The translations under genes were made by a program, and so were the position numbers. A model generated the notes under the pieces. It saw only the letters and a program-made list of their open reading frames with translations, had not been told where the DNA came from and did not search any database. Positions 7,502 through 15,031 of a stretch of 55,643 nt of DNA are shown piece after piece (position 1 is the stretch's first letter; each line of letters begins with the position of its first letter). Source of the DNA: a virus; IMG/VR virus record IMGVR_UViG_3300032331_001807, positions 1-55,643 of that record; one strand, written 5' to 3'.

Positions 7502-8722
7502 TCAGTCTTCGCTCTCGACGGCGACAGGAGCCTTTACGCCGGGGACGGAAGAAAGGAGCTCGTCGAGCTCGCCGTCCGTGGTGTCACCCTCCTCGACGAC
7601 GGTGGCGGGGGGGACCTGCATGAGCTTGGGCGTCACCTGCGAGAAGAGGGTCTGGAGGTTCTTGGGGTCTTCGTTGATGGACTTGAGGAGGGCGTCCATG
7701 CCCTGCCCACGGACCTCACCCTTCGGACCCGTCGGCCACGAGTACCACGCCCCGGACTTGTTGATGATCTTGTGGTTGATCGCGAGCTCGACCACCGAGC
7801 GGGTGTTGTCGATGCCCACGCCCGACTTGAGGTAGAACTTGAACTCGTTGTTCACCGAGTCGCTGACCTTGCACTTGTCGAGCTTGAGCATGACGATGGT
7901 TCCCACCACCTTCTCCTCCAGCTTGTTCGTGAGCGGGTCGAACTGCTTGGCCTTCTCCTTCTGGTAGACCCGCAGCTTCATGCGGACGCTGGTGTAGAAC
8001 TTCCACGCATCGCCGCCTTGCGGGGCGCTGTCGGGACCACCGCTCATCGTGTTGATCGTCTTGCGAAGCTGCGAGATGGCGAGGATGGTGGTCTGCGACT
8101 TGGACATCATCGCCTTCACTTGAGGGAGGTACTCGGACCACTTTGAGGCGACGATGCCCACGCGCGTCTGGTCACCGATCTCCGACACCTCCCGGTTGAT
8201 CTGTGCTTCGGGCTTGCCTGCGCCCACGGAGTCGAGAACGATGAGGTCCACGCCCTCGTGGATCATCACGGCCATGATCTTCATCCCGTCCTCCAGCGTG
8301 TCGGGCTGGATGAGACTGAAGCGGGACTCGTCGGAGATGGGCACGCCGAGGGTGCTGGCGTAGCGGGGCTCCACCTCGTGCTCCCAGTCGATGTACGCAA
8401 CGGTGCCGCCCGCCGCACACACGCTGGCGGCGATGGTGAGAGCCAGCGTGGTCTTGCCCGCCGAGTTCTCTCCGTACAACTGGGTGATGCGGCCACGGGG
8501 GATGCCGGGGCACGGGGCGATCCCGTACTTGTTGATCTTCCCGCCGATGGCCCAGTCAACGATGATGCTTCCCGTGGGGATGTGCGGGGTGGACTGCTTG
8601 AGGAGGTCCTCGGAGAGCGGGACCGTGGGGTCTTCCTTGAGGACGGTCTTGATCGCGCCACGGGCGCGGGTGAGAGCGGATGTCTTGGCGGGGGAGGTTG
8701 CGGACTTCTTGGCTGCGGCCAT
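7502..8722 (-). CDS. RecA-family recombinase
   Basis: A 406-residue RecA/UvsX-type recombinase. Walker A is GENSAGKTT (residues 84-92) and Walker B is GVDLIVLDSVGA near 158. A DNA-binding L1/L2-like region follows (SQTTILAISQLRKTINTMSGGPDSAPQGGDAWKFYTSVRM), matching the RecA motif in which the filament contacts DNA. It would catalyse strand exchange in recombination-dependent replication and repair together with SSB, the RuvC-like enzyme and the Mre11/Rad50 complex encoded on either side. Compared with bacterial RecA it has a longer N-terminal extension rich in Ala and Lys and an acidic C-terminal tail, both usual in the family. Confidence 0.9.
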   Translation of the reverse strand: MAAAKKSATSPAKTSALTRARGAIKTVLKEDPTVPLSEDLLKQSTPHIPTGSIIVDWAIGGKINKYGIAPCPGIPRGRITQLYGENSAGKTTLALTIAASVCAAGGTVAYIDWEHEVEPRYASTLGVPISDESRFSLIQPDTLEDGMKIMAVMIHEGVDLIVLDSVGAGKPEAQINREVSEIGDQTRVGIVASKWSEYLPQVKAMMSKSQTTILAISQLRKTINTMSGGPDSAPQGGDAWKFYTSVRMKLRVYQKEKAKQFDPLTNKLEEKVVGTIVMLKLDKCKVSDSVNNEFKFYLKSGVGIDNTRSVVELAINHKIINKSGAWYSWPTGPKGEVRGQGMDALLKSINEDPKNLQTLFSQVTPKLMQVPPATVVEEGDTTDGELDELLSSVPGVKAPVAVESED

Positions 8723-8725
8723 GAG

Positions 8726-9031
8726 CTACTCCTTGGGTTGAGCGGGCGGTTGAGCGGGTTGAAACGAGAGCGTTACGCCCGCGTCGGCGGTCTCCCGCAA
8801 CCAATCTCGGAAGGCCAGCCAGTCACGGGTGTCGAAGTCCATCCCGAGCTTCCCGCCACGGATGCGGTGCTCGTCGTCGATCTCGTCGGCCAACTGACGG
8901 AGCATCTCGTTGGTGAACACCTCCCGGTACTGCTTGATGAGATCTTGGATCAGCCCCGGCATGTAGGTCATGCGTCCAAGGGAGTAGCGCAGGGTGCTGT
9001 GTAGGAGGATCAAAAGGTTATGGGGTTTCAC
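8726..9031 (-). CDS. hypothetical protein between RuvC and RecA (101 aa)
   Basis: A small soluble protein with a charged helical centre (LIQDLIKQYREVFTNEMLRQLADEIDDEH) and a Pro/Gln-rich C-terminus (QPAQPPAQPKE). The start is uncertain. A GTG at 9031 overlaps the end of the RuvC-like gene by 14 bases; an ATG at 8971 would give 81 residues. Neither has a clear ribosome site. A GGGCGTAA motif inside its 3-prime end lies about 50 bases before the RecA start. Function unknown; position suggests a recombination accessory. Confidence 0.55.
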   Translation of the reverse strand: MKPHNLLILLHSTLRYSLGRMTYMPGLIQDLIKQYREVFTNEMLRQLADEIDDEHRIRGGKLGMDFDTRDWLAFRDWLRETADAGVTLSFQPAQPPAQPKE

Positions 9032-9677
9032 GGGAACCAATCTGCGACCAGCGGAAGAACCTGTCCTCTTCACGGTAAATCAGCCCTTTCTTCTCGGTCT
9101 TCCCGGCCTTCTTGCCCCGGGAGTAGGTGTGGACTTCTGCGAACAGCTTACGCTCCTCGGCAGTGAGGTCGGTCTCTGGGAGGCTCCCGTCGAGGTAGGT
9201 CCAGAACCGCCCCGCTAGGCGACCCACCAAGTAGGCGTCAGCCTCGTTGTGGTTGACGTTCTTGCCGCCCCCGAGGTCGTGCTTCACCGCCGCGACCATG
9301 TCGGGCTTCAGCATCTTCCACTTGTCCGGGCGACCGAGGGACTCGCGGGCGTGCGCCTTCACTTGGAGCGGCGAGAAGAACACCACGTCCTTGCGCTCCA
9401 GCTTGAGGGCCTCGTTGGAGTACAGGAACAGCCCGTACATCCCCTCGCTGAACGTCCCGCCGAAGAACGGGCTCTCGATCCCCACCCGGTCGGGGCGCAG
9501 AGAAGTGATGAGCCCCCGCAGCGTGTCCCGCATGAACGTGTAGCGGTCCACGAAGGTCATGTCGGCGGGGGTTGAGTACCGCCCACGGTCAATGCACCGC
9601 GCCTTGCCCGTGGCCGAGGAGTCGTGCAGCGCCCAGCCGTAGTTGGTGAGGGAGGGGTCGAGGCCGAGGATCAGCAT
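9018..9677 (-). CDS. RuvC-like Holliday junction resolvase
   Basis: A 219-residue RNase-H-fold nuclease. The first strand LILGLDPSLTNYGWAL carries the catalytic Asp7, VGIESPFF carries the second acidic residue (Glu68), and NHNEADAYLVGRLAG near residue 147 supplies the last acidic pair, the layout of RuvC and phage resolvases. The C-terminal 40 residues are lysine-rich and could bind DNA. It would resolve branched recombination intermediates before packaging. The ATG has an AGGAG ribosome site 6 bases upstream. A rho-independent-type hairpin at 9699-9725 separates it from the SSB gene. Confidence 0.85.
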   Translation of the reverse strand: MLILGLDPSLTNYGWALHDSSATGKARCIDRGRYSTPADMTFVDRYTFMRDTLRGLITSLRPDRVGIESPFFGGTFSEGMYGLFLYSNEALKLERKDVVFFSPLQVKAHARESLGRPDKWKMLKPDMVAAVKHDLGGGKNVNHNEADAYLVGRLAGRFWTYLDGSLPETDLTAEERKLFAEVHTYSRGKKAGKTEKKGLIYREEDRFFRWSQIGSRETP

Positions 9678-9698
9678 GGCGTCTCCTAGATAGGCGAA

Positions 9699-9725
9699 AG
9701 GCCCGGTGGCGAACCACCGAGCCTT
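9699..9725 (-). terminator. rho-independent-type terminator between SSB and RuvC genes
   Basis: On the minus strand, GGC-CGGTGG arms (with one unpaired base on each side) close a TTCG tetraloop and are followed by CCTTTCG. The extra-stable UUCG loop, GC stem and short U tract fit an intrinsic terminator after the SSB gene. The U tract is short, so read-through into the RuvC operon is likely. Confidence 0.65.
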
Positions 9726-9784
9726 CGTGCGTGATGAGGGTTTAGAGCGGTGCGCTGCCCGCTCGACGGGTCATCACCACCCGA

Positions 9785-10495
9785 TCACTTGAGGATGTCG
9801 TCCAGCATCCCGTCGAAGTCGGCGCTGGTGCTCGACGTGGTGCCGCTGTGGGCGACGGGGGACGCCCCACCCTTGCCCATCTTTTCGCGGATCTGGTCGA
9901 GGGTGAGGTCTTGGGCGAGGTCGCGGGGGAGCTCCTTGGCGACCGCCGTCGCCTCCGCGATGATCGAAGCCGCCCGAGCCGGGTCCTTCTCGACGATCTT
10001 GCGGAACAGGCTCTCACGGCACGGCGAGATGTCGATCTTCTGGAACTGCGTGTCCGTGCAAGCGAGGGTGAGGTCGTGCTCGCCCAGCGGGAACTCCTTG
10101 TGGCGGGCCTCGATGGCGCGGTACTTGTCCACCGACATCACCCACGAGTTGATCTCAAAATCGCCGTTGGCGAACCGGGCCTTGTCGAGGTTGCCCCGGC
10201 TGTCCGTGGGCCACTTGCAGATGATGGTGCCGACGTAGATCTTCGCGTTACCCCCCGCGAGGCGCTCGTACTCCGGGCTCTTGCTGATGAAGTAGCCGAC
10301 GCCTTGGATGTACAGGCGCTTCGCGCCGATGAAGCGCGGGGTCGTGGCGTTGAGGTCGGGCTTGCCCTCCTCCAGACCGGGCCACCAGACGAAGCTGACG
10401 CGGTACGTCTCGCCCTCCTTGGCCTTGAACCGCTTGCCCTTGACTCCGATGTTGGAGTCGTTGACGCCGAAACCGATATCCATGTAGCCACTCAT
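9785..10495 (-). CDS. single-stranded DNA-binding protein-like
   Basis: A 236-residue protein whose N-terminal two thirds are rich in strands and aromatic residues (YRVSFVWWPGLEEG, KRLYIQGVGYFI), followed by a helical part and an acidic tail ending DFDGMLDDILK. The tail resembles the protein-docking tip of SSB and T4 gp32. Its position between a coiled-coil partner with a similar tail (SIDDILNSL) and the resolvase/RecA genes supports a role coating single-stranded DNA. No strict SSB motif is visible, so the call depends on tail and context. A GGGCGTAA motif lies 60 bases upstream. Confidence 0.6.
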   Translation of the reverse strand: MSGYMDIGFGVNDSNIGVKGKRFKAKEGETYRVSFVWWPGLEEGKPDLNATTPRFIGAKRLYIQGVGYFISKSPEYERLAGGNAKIYVGTIICKWPTDSRGNLDKARFANGDFEINSWVMSVDKYRAIEARHKEFPLGEHDLTLACTDTQFQKIDISPCRESLFRKIVEKDPARAASIIAEATAVAKELPRDLAQDLTLDQIREKMGKGGASPVAHSGTTSSTSADFDGMLDDILK

Positions 10496-10589
10496 TGTCG
10501 TTTTCCTTCTTGCGAGCTTGGTCAGTTGGTTGGGGGACAGTGCTCGCAGGGGGTCTTACGCCCGTGGTGGGCACCCCAGCGATTTTTTT

Positions 10590-11381
10590 TCAGAGAGAGT
10601 TCAGAATGTCGTCGATGCTCTGGTCGGTGAAGACAGACTCGTCGGGGTGACGGACGACAGGGACATCGTCGGTCGGGTTGTCGGGCAGGGCGTCCAGTAC
10701 CACATCCGTCGGAGCGGAAGCGTCTCCTTGGAAGTCGGGGAGGGACGCGGGAGCCAAGGGCTCGACCGTGTCGGGGAGCTCCTCCGTCTCCTCCGTGGCT
10801 TCGGACTTCTTGACGAGCTCGCCCAAGAGCGCGTTCACCGAGTCGCCAGCGTGGTCGGGAGCGCGGCGGAACGTCGGGAGAGATCGCCCCCAGCGGCCAC
10901 CAAGAGAGATTTCCTCTTGGCAGACCTTGAGTTGGTCCTTGAGTCGCCCTTGGATGTCCTTGAGGTCAGCCCTCTTGGTGCGGACCACCGTGAGAACCGC
11001 CGCCAAGTCCTCGACACACGCCGTGAGACGGTCGATTTCTTCGGCCTCTGCCCGTAGGCGGTTGGCCGCGATGGCCTCGCGGTCGGTCACGTTGCGCCCC
11101 ATGCGGACCTCGGGGTCGTTGGTGAGGAGCTCACGCATCTGGAGCTTGAAGTCCGCCGACGCGCCCCGGAGCTCCCGCTTGTAGCGATGAAGCGTCTGGG
11201 ACACGTCAAGGAAGATTTTCTCGCACCGGGAGAGCATCCCCCGGCACAGGGCGATCTTCTCGTTCAGACGCTTGGGGCCGAGCTCCAAGGGGTCCGCGTC
11301 GAGCTCCACCTGCATCTCACCGAGGGAGGTGTACAGCCCCTCGATGTGCGAGGGGTCGAGGGCTGGGTCACTTGTTGCCAT
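10590..11381 (-). CDS. coiled-coil protein with SSB-like acidic tail (263 aa)
   Basis: The start ATG at 11381 overlaps the previous gene by 14 bases. Residues 20-170 are predicted coiled coil (LNEKIALCRGMLSRCEKIFLD, LRAEAEEIDRLTACVEDLAAVL). The C-terminal 70 residues are disordered and acidic and end in SIDDILNSL, closely like the end of the neighbouring SSB-like protein. The shared tail suggests both bind the same replication partner. A run of eight A residues follows its stop codon. No family recognised; a helicase-loader or recombination-mediator role would be speculation. Confidence 0.65.
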   Translation of the reverse strand: MATSDPALDPSHIEGLYTSLGEMQVELDADPLELGPKRLNEKIALCRGMLSRCEKIFLDVSQTLHRYKRELRGASADFKLQMRELLTNDPEVRMGRNVTDREAIAANRLRAEAEEIDRLTACVEDLAAVLTVVRTKRADLKDIQGRLKDQLKVCQEEISLGGRWGRSLPTFRRAPDHAGDSVNALLGELVKKSEATEETEELPDTVEPLAPASLPDFQGDASAPTDVVLDALPDNPTDDVPVVRHPDESVFTDQSIDDILNSL

Positions 11382-11757
11382 CACCGAGAGCCTGCACCAG
11401 CATCTTGCTGTAGTTGGCGCGGATGGCCGCGATGGCACTGTCCGCGTAGGACTGCGAGACGTTCCCGCTCGCCGCCGCGTTACGGTACGCAGCGATGTCG
11501 GCCTCGCGGGCGAGGAGGATGCTGGCGACGATGCCCTCCTGCATGGTCATCCCCGTGGCGGACTGGGCCTCCTCGCCCTCGTCCATCGCGTTGACGAGCC
11601 CCTGCCCGCCATCCTCCTGCACGGAGTTCCACGCGGCAGAGAAGCCCACGAAGGTGTCGCCCGCCTTGCCCTTGATGGAACGGGTGGCGACCACCTTCGT
11701 GATCTTCAACCCCGCCTTGACCCTCTGCACCAATGCCCGAAGCTCGTCGTTGCTCAT
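11368..11757 (-). CDS. hypothetical protein (129 aa)
   Basis: A soluble alpha-helical protein (MSNDELRALVQRVKAGLKITKVVATRSIKGKAGD at the start; ASILLAREADIAAYRNAAASGNVSQSYADSAI later). No catalytic or metal motif is evident. It lies between the RecD2-like helicase and the coiled-coil SSB partner, so it is part of the replication operon. The start is preceded by GAGAGGACACACAC. Confidence 0.65.
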   Translation of the reverse strand: MSNDELRALVQRVKAGLKITKVVATRSIKGKAGDTFVGFSAAWNSVQEDGGQGLVNAMDEGEEAQSATGMTMQEGIVASILLAREADIAAYRNAAASGNVSQSYADSAIAAIRANYSKMLVQALGDGNK

Positions 11758-11779
11758 GTGTGTGTCCTCTCACGGACCC

Positions 11780-14098
11780 TTACGCTCGCAGACGGGCCGC
11801 GAACAACGTGTTCCGAGCATCTTCGCGGTTGTTGAGCACCGCACGCTCTATCGCACGGTAGGTGCCCACCAGCAGCACCTTCTTCTTGGCGCGGGTGATG
11901 GCCGTGTAGAAGAGGTTGCGCTGGAGTTGGTGAGAGAAGCTCTCCACCAAGGGCATCACCACCACGTCGTACTCAAGCCCTTGGCAGCGGTGGACCGTCA
12001 CGGCGTAGGCCAGACGGAGAAGTTTGCCAGCCTCGGAGAACGGGATGGAGACCATCACCACGGGCGGGCCGTGGATCTTGATCTGGATGATCTTGGCCTT
12101 CTTGTCGATCCGATTGACCTTGGCCACGTCGCCGTTGAACACTCCGAGCTTGTAGTCGTTCTTGCTGACGATCACCCGGTCGCCTTCACGGAGCACCTCA
12201 CCGTCCACGGTCATCTCGGGGAGCCCGTGCTGGGCGGGGTTGAGGATCGCCCGGAGACGAGTGTTGAGATTGGTGACACCGAGGGTGCCAGCGTGCCGGG
12301 GGGAGAGAACTTGGAAGTTTTCCCGCTGCGTGTACAGCTTCTCGGACAGCTTCAGCACGAGCTTCAGCACCTCCTCCTCGTCAGCCAGCGGGAACAGACG
12401 GAAGTCCGACTGAAGGGGGGCTTCGGGCACGCGCCCGTGGTAGATGTCGTGCGCCGCCGTCACGATGGGTGAGGTATCTGCTTGGCGGAAAATCTCCGTG
12501 AGGGCCACGGTCGGGAACCGCCCCGATGCGAGGAGGTCGCGGAGTACGTTGCCCGCGCCCACCGAGGGTAGCTGCGCGGCGTCTCCGACGAACACCAGTC
12601 GGCAGTCCGGGCTGGTACACGTCAGCACCCGGTAGAGAAGTGCTTGGTCCACCATGCTCGACTCGTCGATGACCACCACTTCGGCGGTGTGAGGGTACTT
12701 GGGTCCGAACCCCCACTCCTCGCCAGAGCCGTCCGACACGGGGGCGTCCCCACGCTCACCTACCACCCCCGCGTAGGTTGACTCACGCCCGTCCTCGACG
12801 GTGATGCCCCGGGCCTCAAACGCCCGGTGGATGGTGCTGGCAGTGACCCCGGTGACGGAGGCGACCCGCTTCGCCGCGATGCCCGTCGGAGCCACGACCA
12901 ACGGAACAATCCCCGCCTCGTGGAGCAGGGTGAGGGCCATGCGGAGGGAGGTCGTTTTGCCCGAGCCCGGGAGGCCCGTGATGATGGACACGGACTCGGT
13001 GAGGGCGTTGAGCACCGCCTCCGTCTGCATGGGGGAGAGGGCGATGCCGAGGTTCGATCCCACCTTGGAGAGGTACTGGACCCCGGCCTCGCGGAGAGTG
13101 ACCCCCGGCACCTCCTCGCCAAGGAGAGACTTCGCGTACTGGGCGGCACGGTCGGGAGGGATGGCAGCGGTGGTGACTCGCTCCAACAGGATGCGAGAGG
13201 ACTCGCACTCCGTCTCGTAGGCCCACGGGTCGTAGATGGCCGTGAGCCCCGGCTGCGTGCGGTCCACCACCACCCGGTCCTCCTCGATGAGAGCCTTGAG
13301 GCCCACGGCGATGTCCCGGTCGGTCATGAGCGGGTCGAGGGGACGCACCGCCCCGAGGAGTTCTCCCGACGACAGGTACAGGTGCCCCATCCCCTTGCTG
13401 GACTTGGCCGCATGGAGCACCGCCCCCTTCACCCGGTTGATGTTCGACGGGGAGCAGTCCAGCCCGAGGCGCTGGGCCACGGTGTCGCAGTCCGAGAACG
13501 TCACCCCGTCAATCTCCAGCAGCGACCACGGGTTGGTGGAGAGAACGTCGCGGGCTTCGTCCCCGAACTGACTCCAGACTTGGCGCACCTTCCCCTGCGG
13601 GAGCCCGAGGTCACCCAAGAAGTCCAGCGTGCGGAACAAAGCCGTGGCCGTGCGCCACTTGTGGACGACGAGCTCCGCGATGAACGTGGTCATCCCCGGG
13701 ACCGCCTTGATCTGCTCCGGGTCCAAGAGGGCGGCGGGCATGTCGCCCTTGAAAGCCTCACGGAGCTTGGCCGCGATGGAACTGCCGATGCCCTGCGACA
13801 CCAGAACCTTCTCGCACGTCACCTCGTCCCACCCGGACTTCAGCACCGGGGCACGGGTGATCTTGAGTTGCCGCCCGTACTTGGGGTGGTCGTCCCAGAC
13901 ACCCTCCCACCCGAACCACGTCCCGACGGCGATCTTCACGCCGGGGATGTCCCCCCGCACGGTGACGATGGACTCGTCCTGCACGGACTCGGCGTCGAGG
14001 GTCATGCGGAGGACGTAGAAGGCTTTGGCCTCGTTTGAGAAGTTGATCGTGTGGACGCGACCCGAAAAATAGGTCGCGGAAGGCTTGGTCGGAGGCAT
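11780..14098 (-). CDS. RecD2-like superfamily 1 DNA helicase
   Basis: A 772-residue helicase of the RecD2/TraA type. The N-terminal OB-like and helix-hairpin-helix regions (IGSSIAAKLREAF, about residues 110-200) precede the motor: GLPGSGKTTSLRMAL (Walker A), AAKRVASVTG, VVVIDESSMVDQALL (Walker B), VFVGDAAQLPSVGAGNVL (motif III), AVTVHRCQGLEYDVVVMP (motif V region) and LFYTAITRAKKKVLLVG (motif VI). It would unwind DNA 5-prime to 3-prime in replication or repair. The ATG at 14098 is preceded by GGGCGTAA 8 bases upstream, the same spacing as at several other starts. Confidence 0.88.
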   Translation of the reverse strand: MPPTKPSATYFSGRVHTINFSNEAKAFYVLRMTLDAESVQDESIVTVRGDIPGVKIAVGTWFGWEGVWDDHPKYGRQLKITRAPVLKSGWDEVTCEKVLVSQGIGSSIAAKLREAFKGDMPAALLDPEQIKAVPGMTTFIAELVVHKWRTATALFRTLDFLGDLGLPQGKVRQVWSQFGDEARDVLSTNPWSLLEIDGVTFSDCDTVAQRLGLDCSPSNINRVKGAVLHAAKSSKGMGHLYLSSGELLGAVRPLDPLMTDRDIAVGLKALIEEDRVVVDRTQPGLTAIYDPWAYETECESSRILLERVTTAAIPPDRAAQYAKSLLGEEVPGVTLREAGVQYLSKVGSNLGIALSPMQTEAVLNALTESVSIITGLPGSGKTTSLRMALTLLHEAGIVPLVVAPTGIAAKRVASVTGVTASTIHRAFEARGITVEDGRESTYAGVVGERGDAPVSDGSGEEWGFGPKYPHTAEVVVIDESSMVDQALLYRVLTCTSPDCRLVFVGDAAQLPSVGAGNVLRDLLASGRFPTVALTEIFRQADTSPIVTAAHDIYHGRVPEAPLQSDFRLFPLADEEEVLKLVLKLSEKLYTQRENFQVLSPRHAGTLGVTNLNTRLRAILNPAQHGLPEMTVDGEVLREGDRVIVSKNDYKLGVFNGDVAKVNRIDKKAKIIQIKIHGPPVVMVSIPFSEAGKLLRLAYAVTVHRCQGLEYDVVVMPLVESFSHQLQRNLFYTAITRAKKKVLLVGTYRAIERAVLNNREDARNTLFAARLRA

Positions 14099-14189
14099 GA
14101 GTGATGTTACGCCCGGTTGGAGAGGCTATAACCGCGCCAGAGTGATGCCCGTCTGGTTGCGGGCGAACATCCACAGACGAGGTAGTTCA

Positions 14190-14957
14190 ATGTCGGATCT
14201 GAAGATCAAGCTCCTGCGTGTTGCCAACAGCCTCCCCAAGGGAGACCCCAAGCGTCGCGCCATCGCCCACCTGTTCCGCGAGGAGGAGGCCGAGACGGCC
14301 CTCCGCACCGCCGCGTCGAAGATGCCCACGGTGCTGGTGCAGGGCTACGATGGGTTCACGAACCAGATTCGTGACCTGTCGGCTGCGGAGACGCACCTCA
14401 AGACCATCCAAGCGGAGATCGACGCGGTGGCGGGCGACCTCCTCAAGCGTCTGAAGGAAGCCGACAAGACCTACAAGGACGCCGTCGAGGCGATCAAGGA
14501 CGCCTACAAGGAGAACTTGGAGGCGCAGGGCAACGTCATCATCGAGCGCAAGACCGCGCTCGTCGAGGCGCAGGCGAAGCTCAAGGTCGTGGCGGTCAAG
14601 GGCACCCTCAACTCCGTGCAGGAGCAGATGCTCGCGGCGGTGACCGAGAAGTACGGCAAGGAAGTGGCCGACTTCATCATGACCACCAACGAGTCGCTCC
14701 AAGAGCAGCACAAGTCGATGCGCGTGTCGCTCGACGGCTTCGTGCTGGAGGCCCGCGAGGCGTCCCCGAGCAAGACCGCTGCCCAGAAGCAGGCGTTCAG
14801 CATCGTGAGCGTCCTGTCGAAGTTCCGCGACTACATCAAGAACGGCTGGGACAAGATCATCCAGATCGCCAAGACGGCGACCGACGTGATCTTCGGCAGC
14901 GGCAAGAAGGTCGAGAAGGCCCACAACGAGTTCATGTCGGCGCTCAAGAGCGTCTGA
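14190..14957 (+). CDS. coiled-coil protein with virion-type N-terminal helix (255 aa)
   Basis: An isolated plus-strand gene in the minus-strand replication block. The N-terminus LKIKLLRVANSLPKGDPKRRAIAHLF is a basic amphipathic helix, similar in style to but distinct from the LRSKVIRLAHQ tag elsewhere in the window. The rest is mostly coiled coil (LKRLKEADKTYKDAVEAIKDAYKE, ERKTALVEAQAKLKVV), with a C-terminal amphipathic segment (YIKNGWDKIIQIAKTATDVIFGSG). It ends at a strong hairpin terminator. I infer a virion or internal head protein; no family was recognised. Confidence 0.75.
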   Translation: MSDLKIKLLRVANSLPKGDPKRRAIAHLFREEEAETALRTAASKMPTVLVQGYDGFTNQIRDLSAAETHLKTIQAEIDAVAGDLLKRLKEADKTYKDAVEAIKDAYKENLEAQGNVIIERKTALVEAQAKLKVVAVKGTLNSVQEQMLAAVTEKYGKEVADFIMTTNESLQEQHKSMRVSLDGFVLEAREASPSKTAAQKQAFSIVSVLSKFRDYIKNGWDKIIQIAKTATDVIFGSGKKVEKAHNEFMSALKSV

Positions 14958-14980
14958 ACCCACCGGGTCGGAACGAAGAG

Positions 14981-15008
14981 GGCCGGGGCACCGCAAGGTG
15001 TCCCGGCC
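14981..15008 (+). terminator. strong intrinsic hairpin terminator
   Basis: GGCCGGGGCACC and GGTGTCCCGGCC form a 12-pair stem, with a single G-T pair at its centre, around a GCAA tetraloop, followed by TTCGTCATTT. It lies between converging genes (plus-strand coiled-coil protein and minus-strand ribonucleotide reductase) and can serve both directions. Confidence 0.8.
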
Positions 15009-15031
15009 TTCGTCATTTCTGGATCAGAGGG

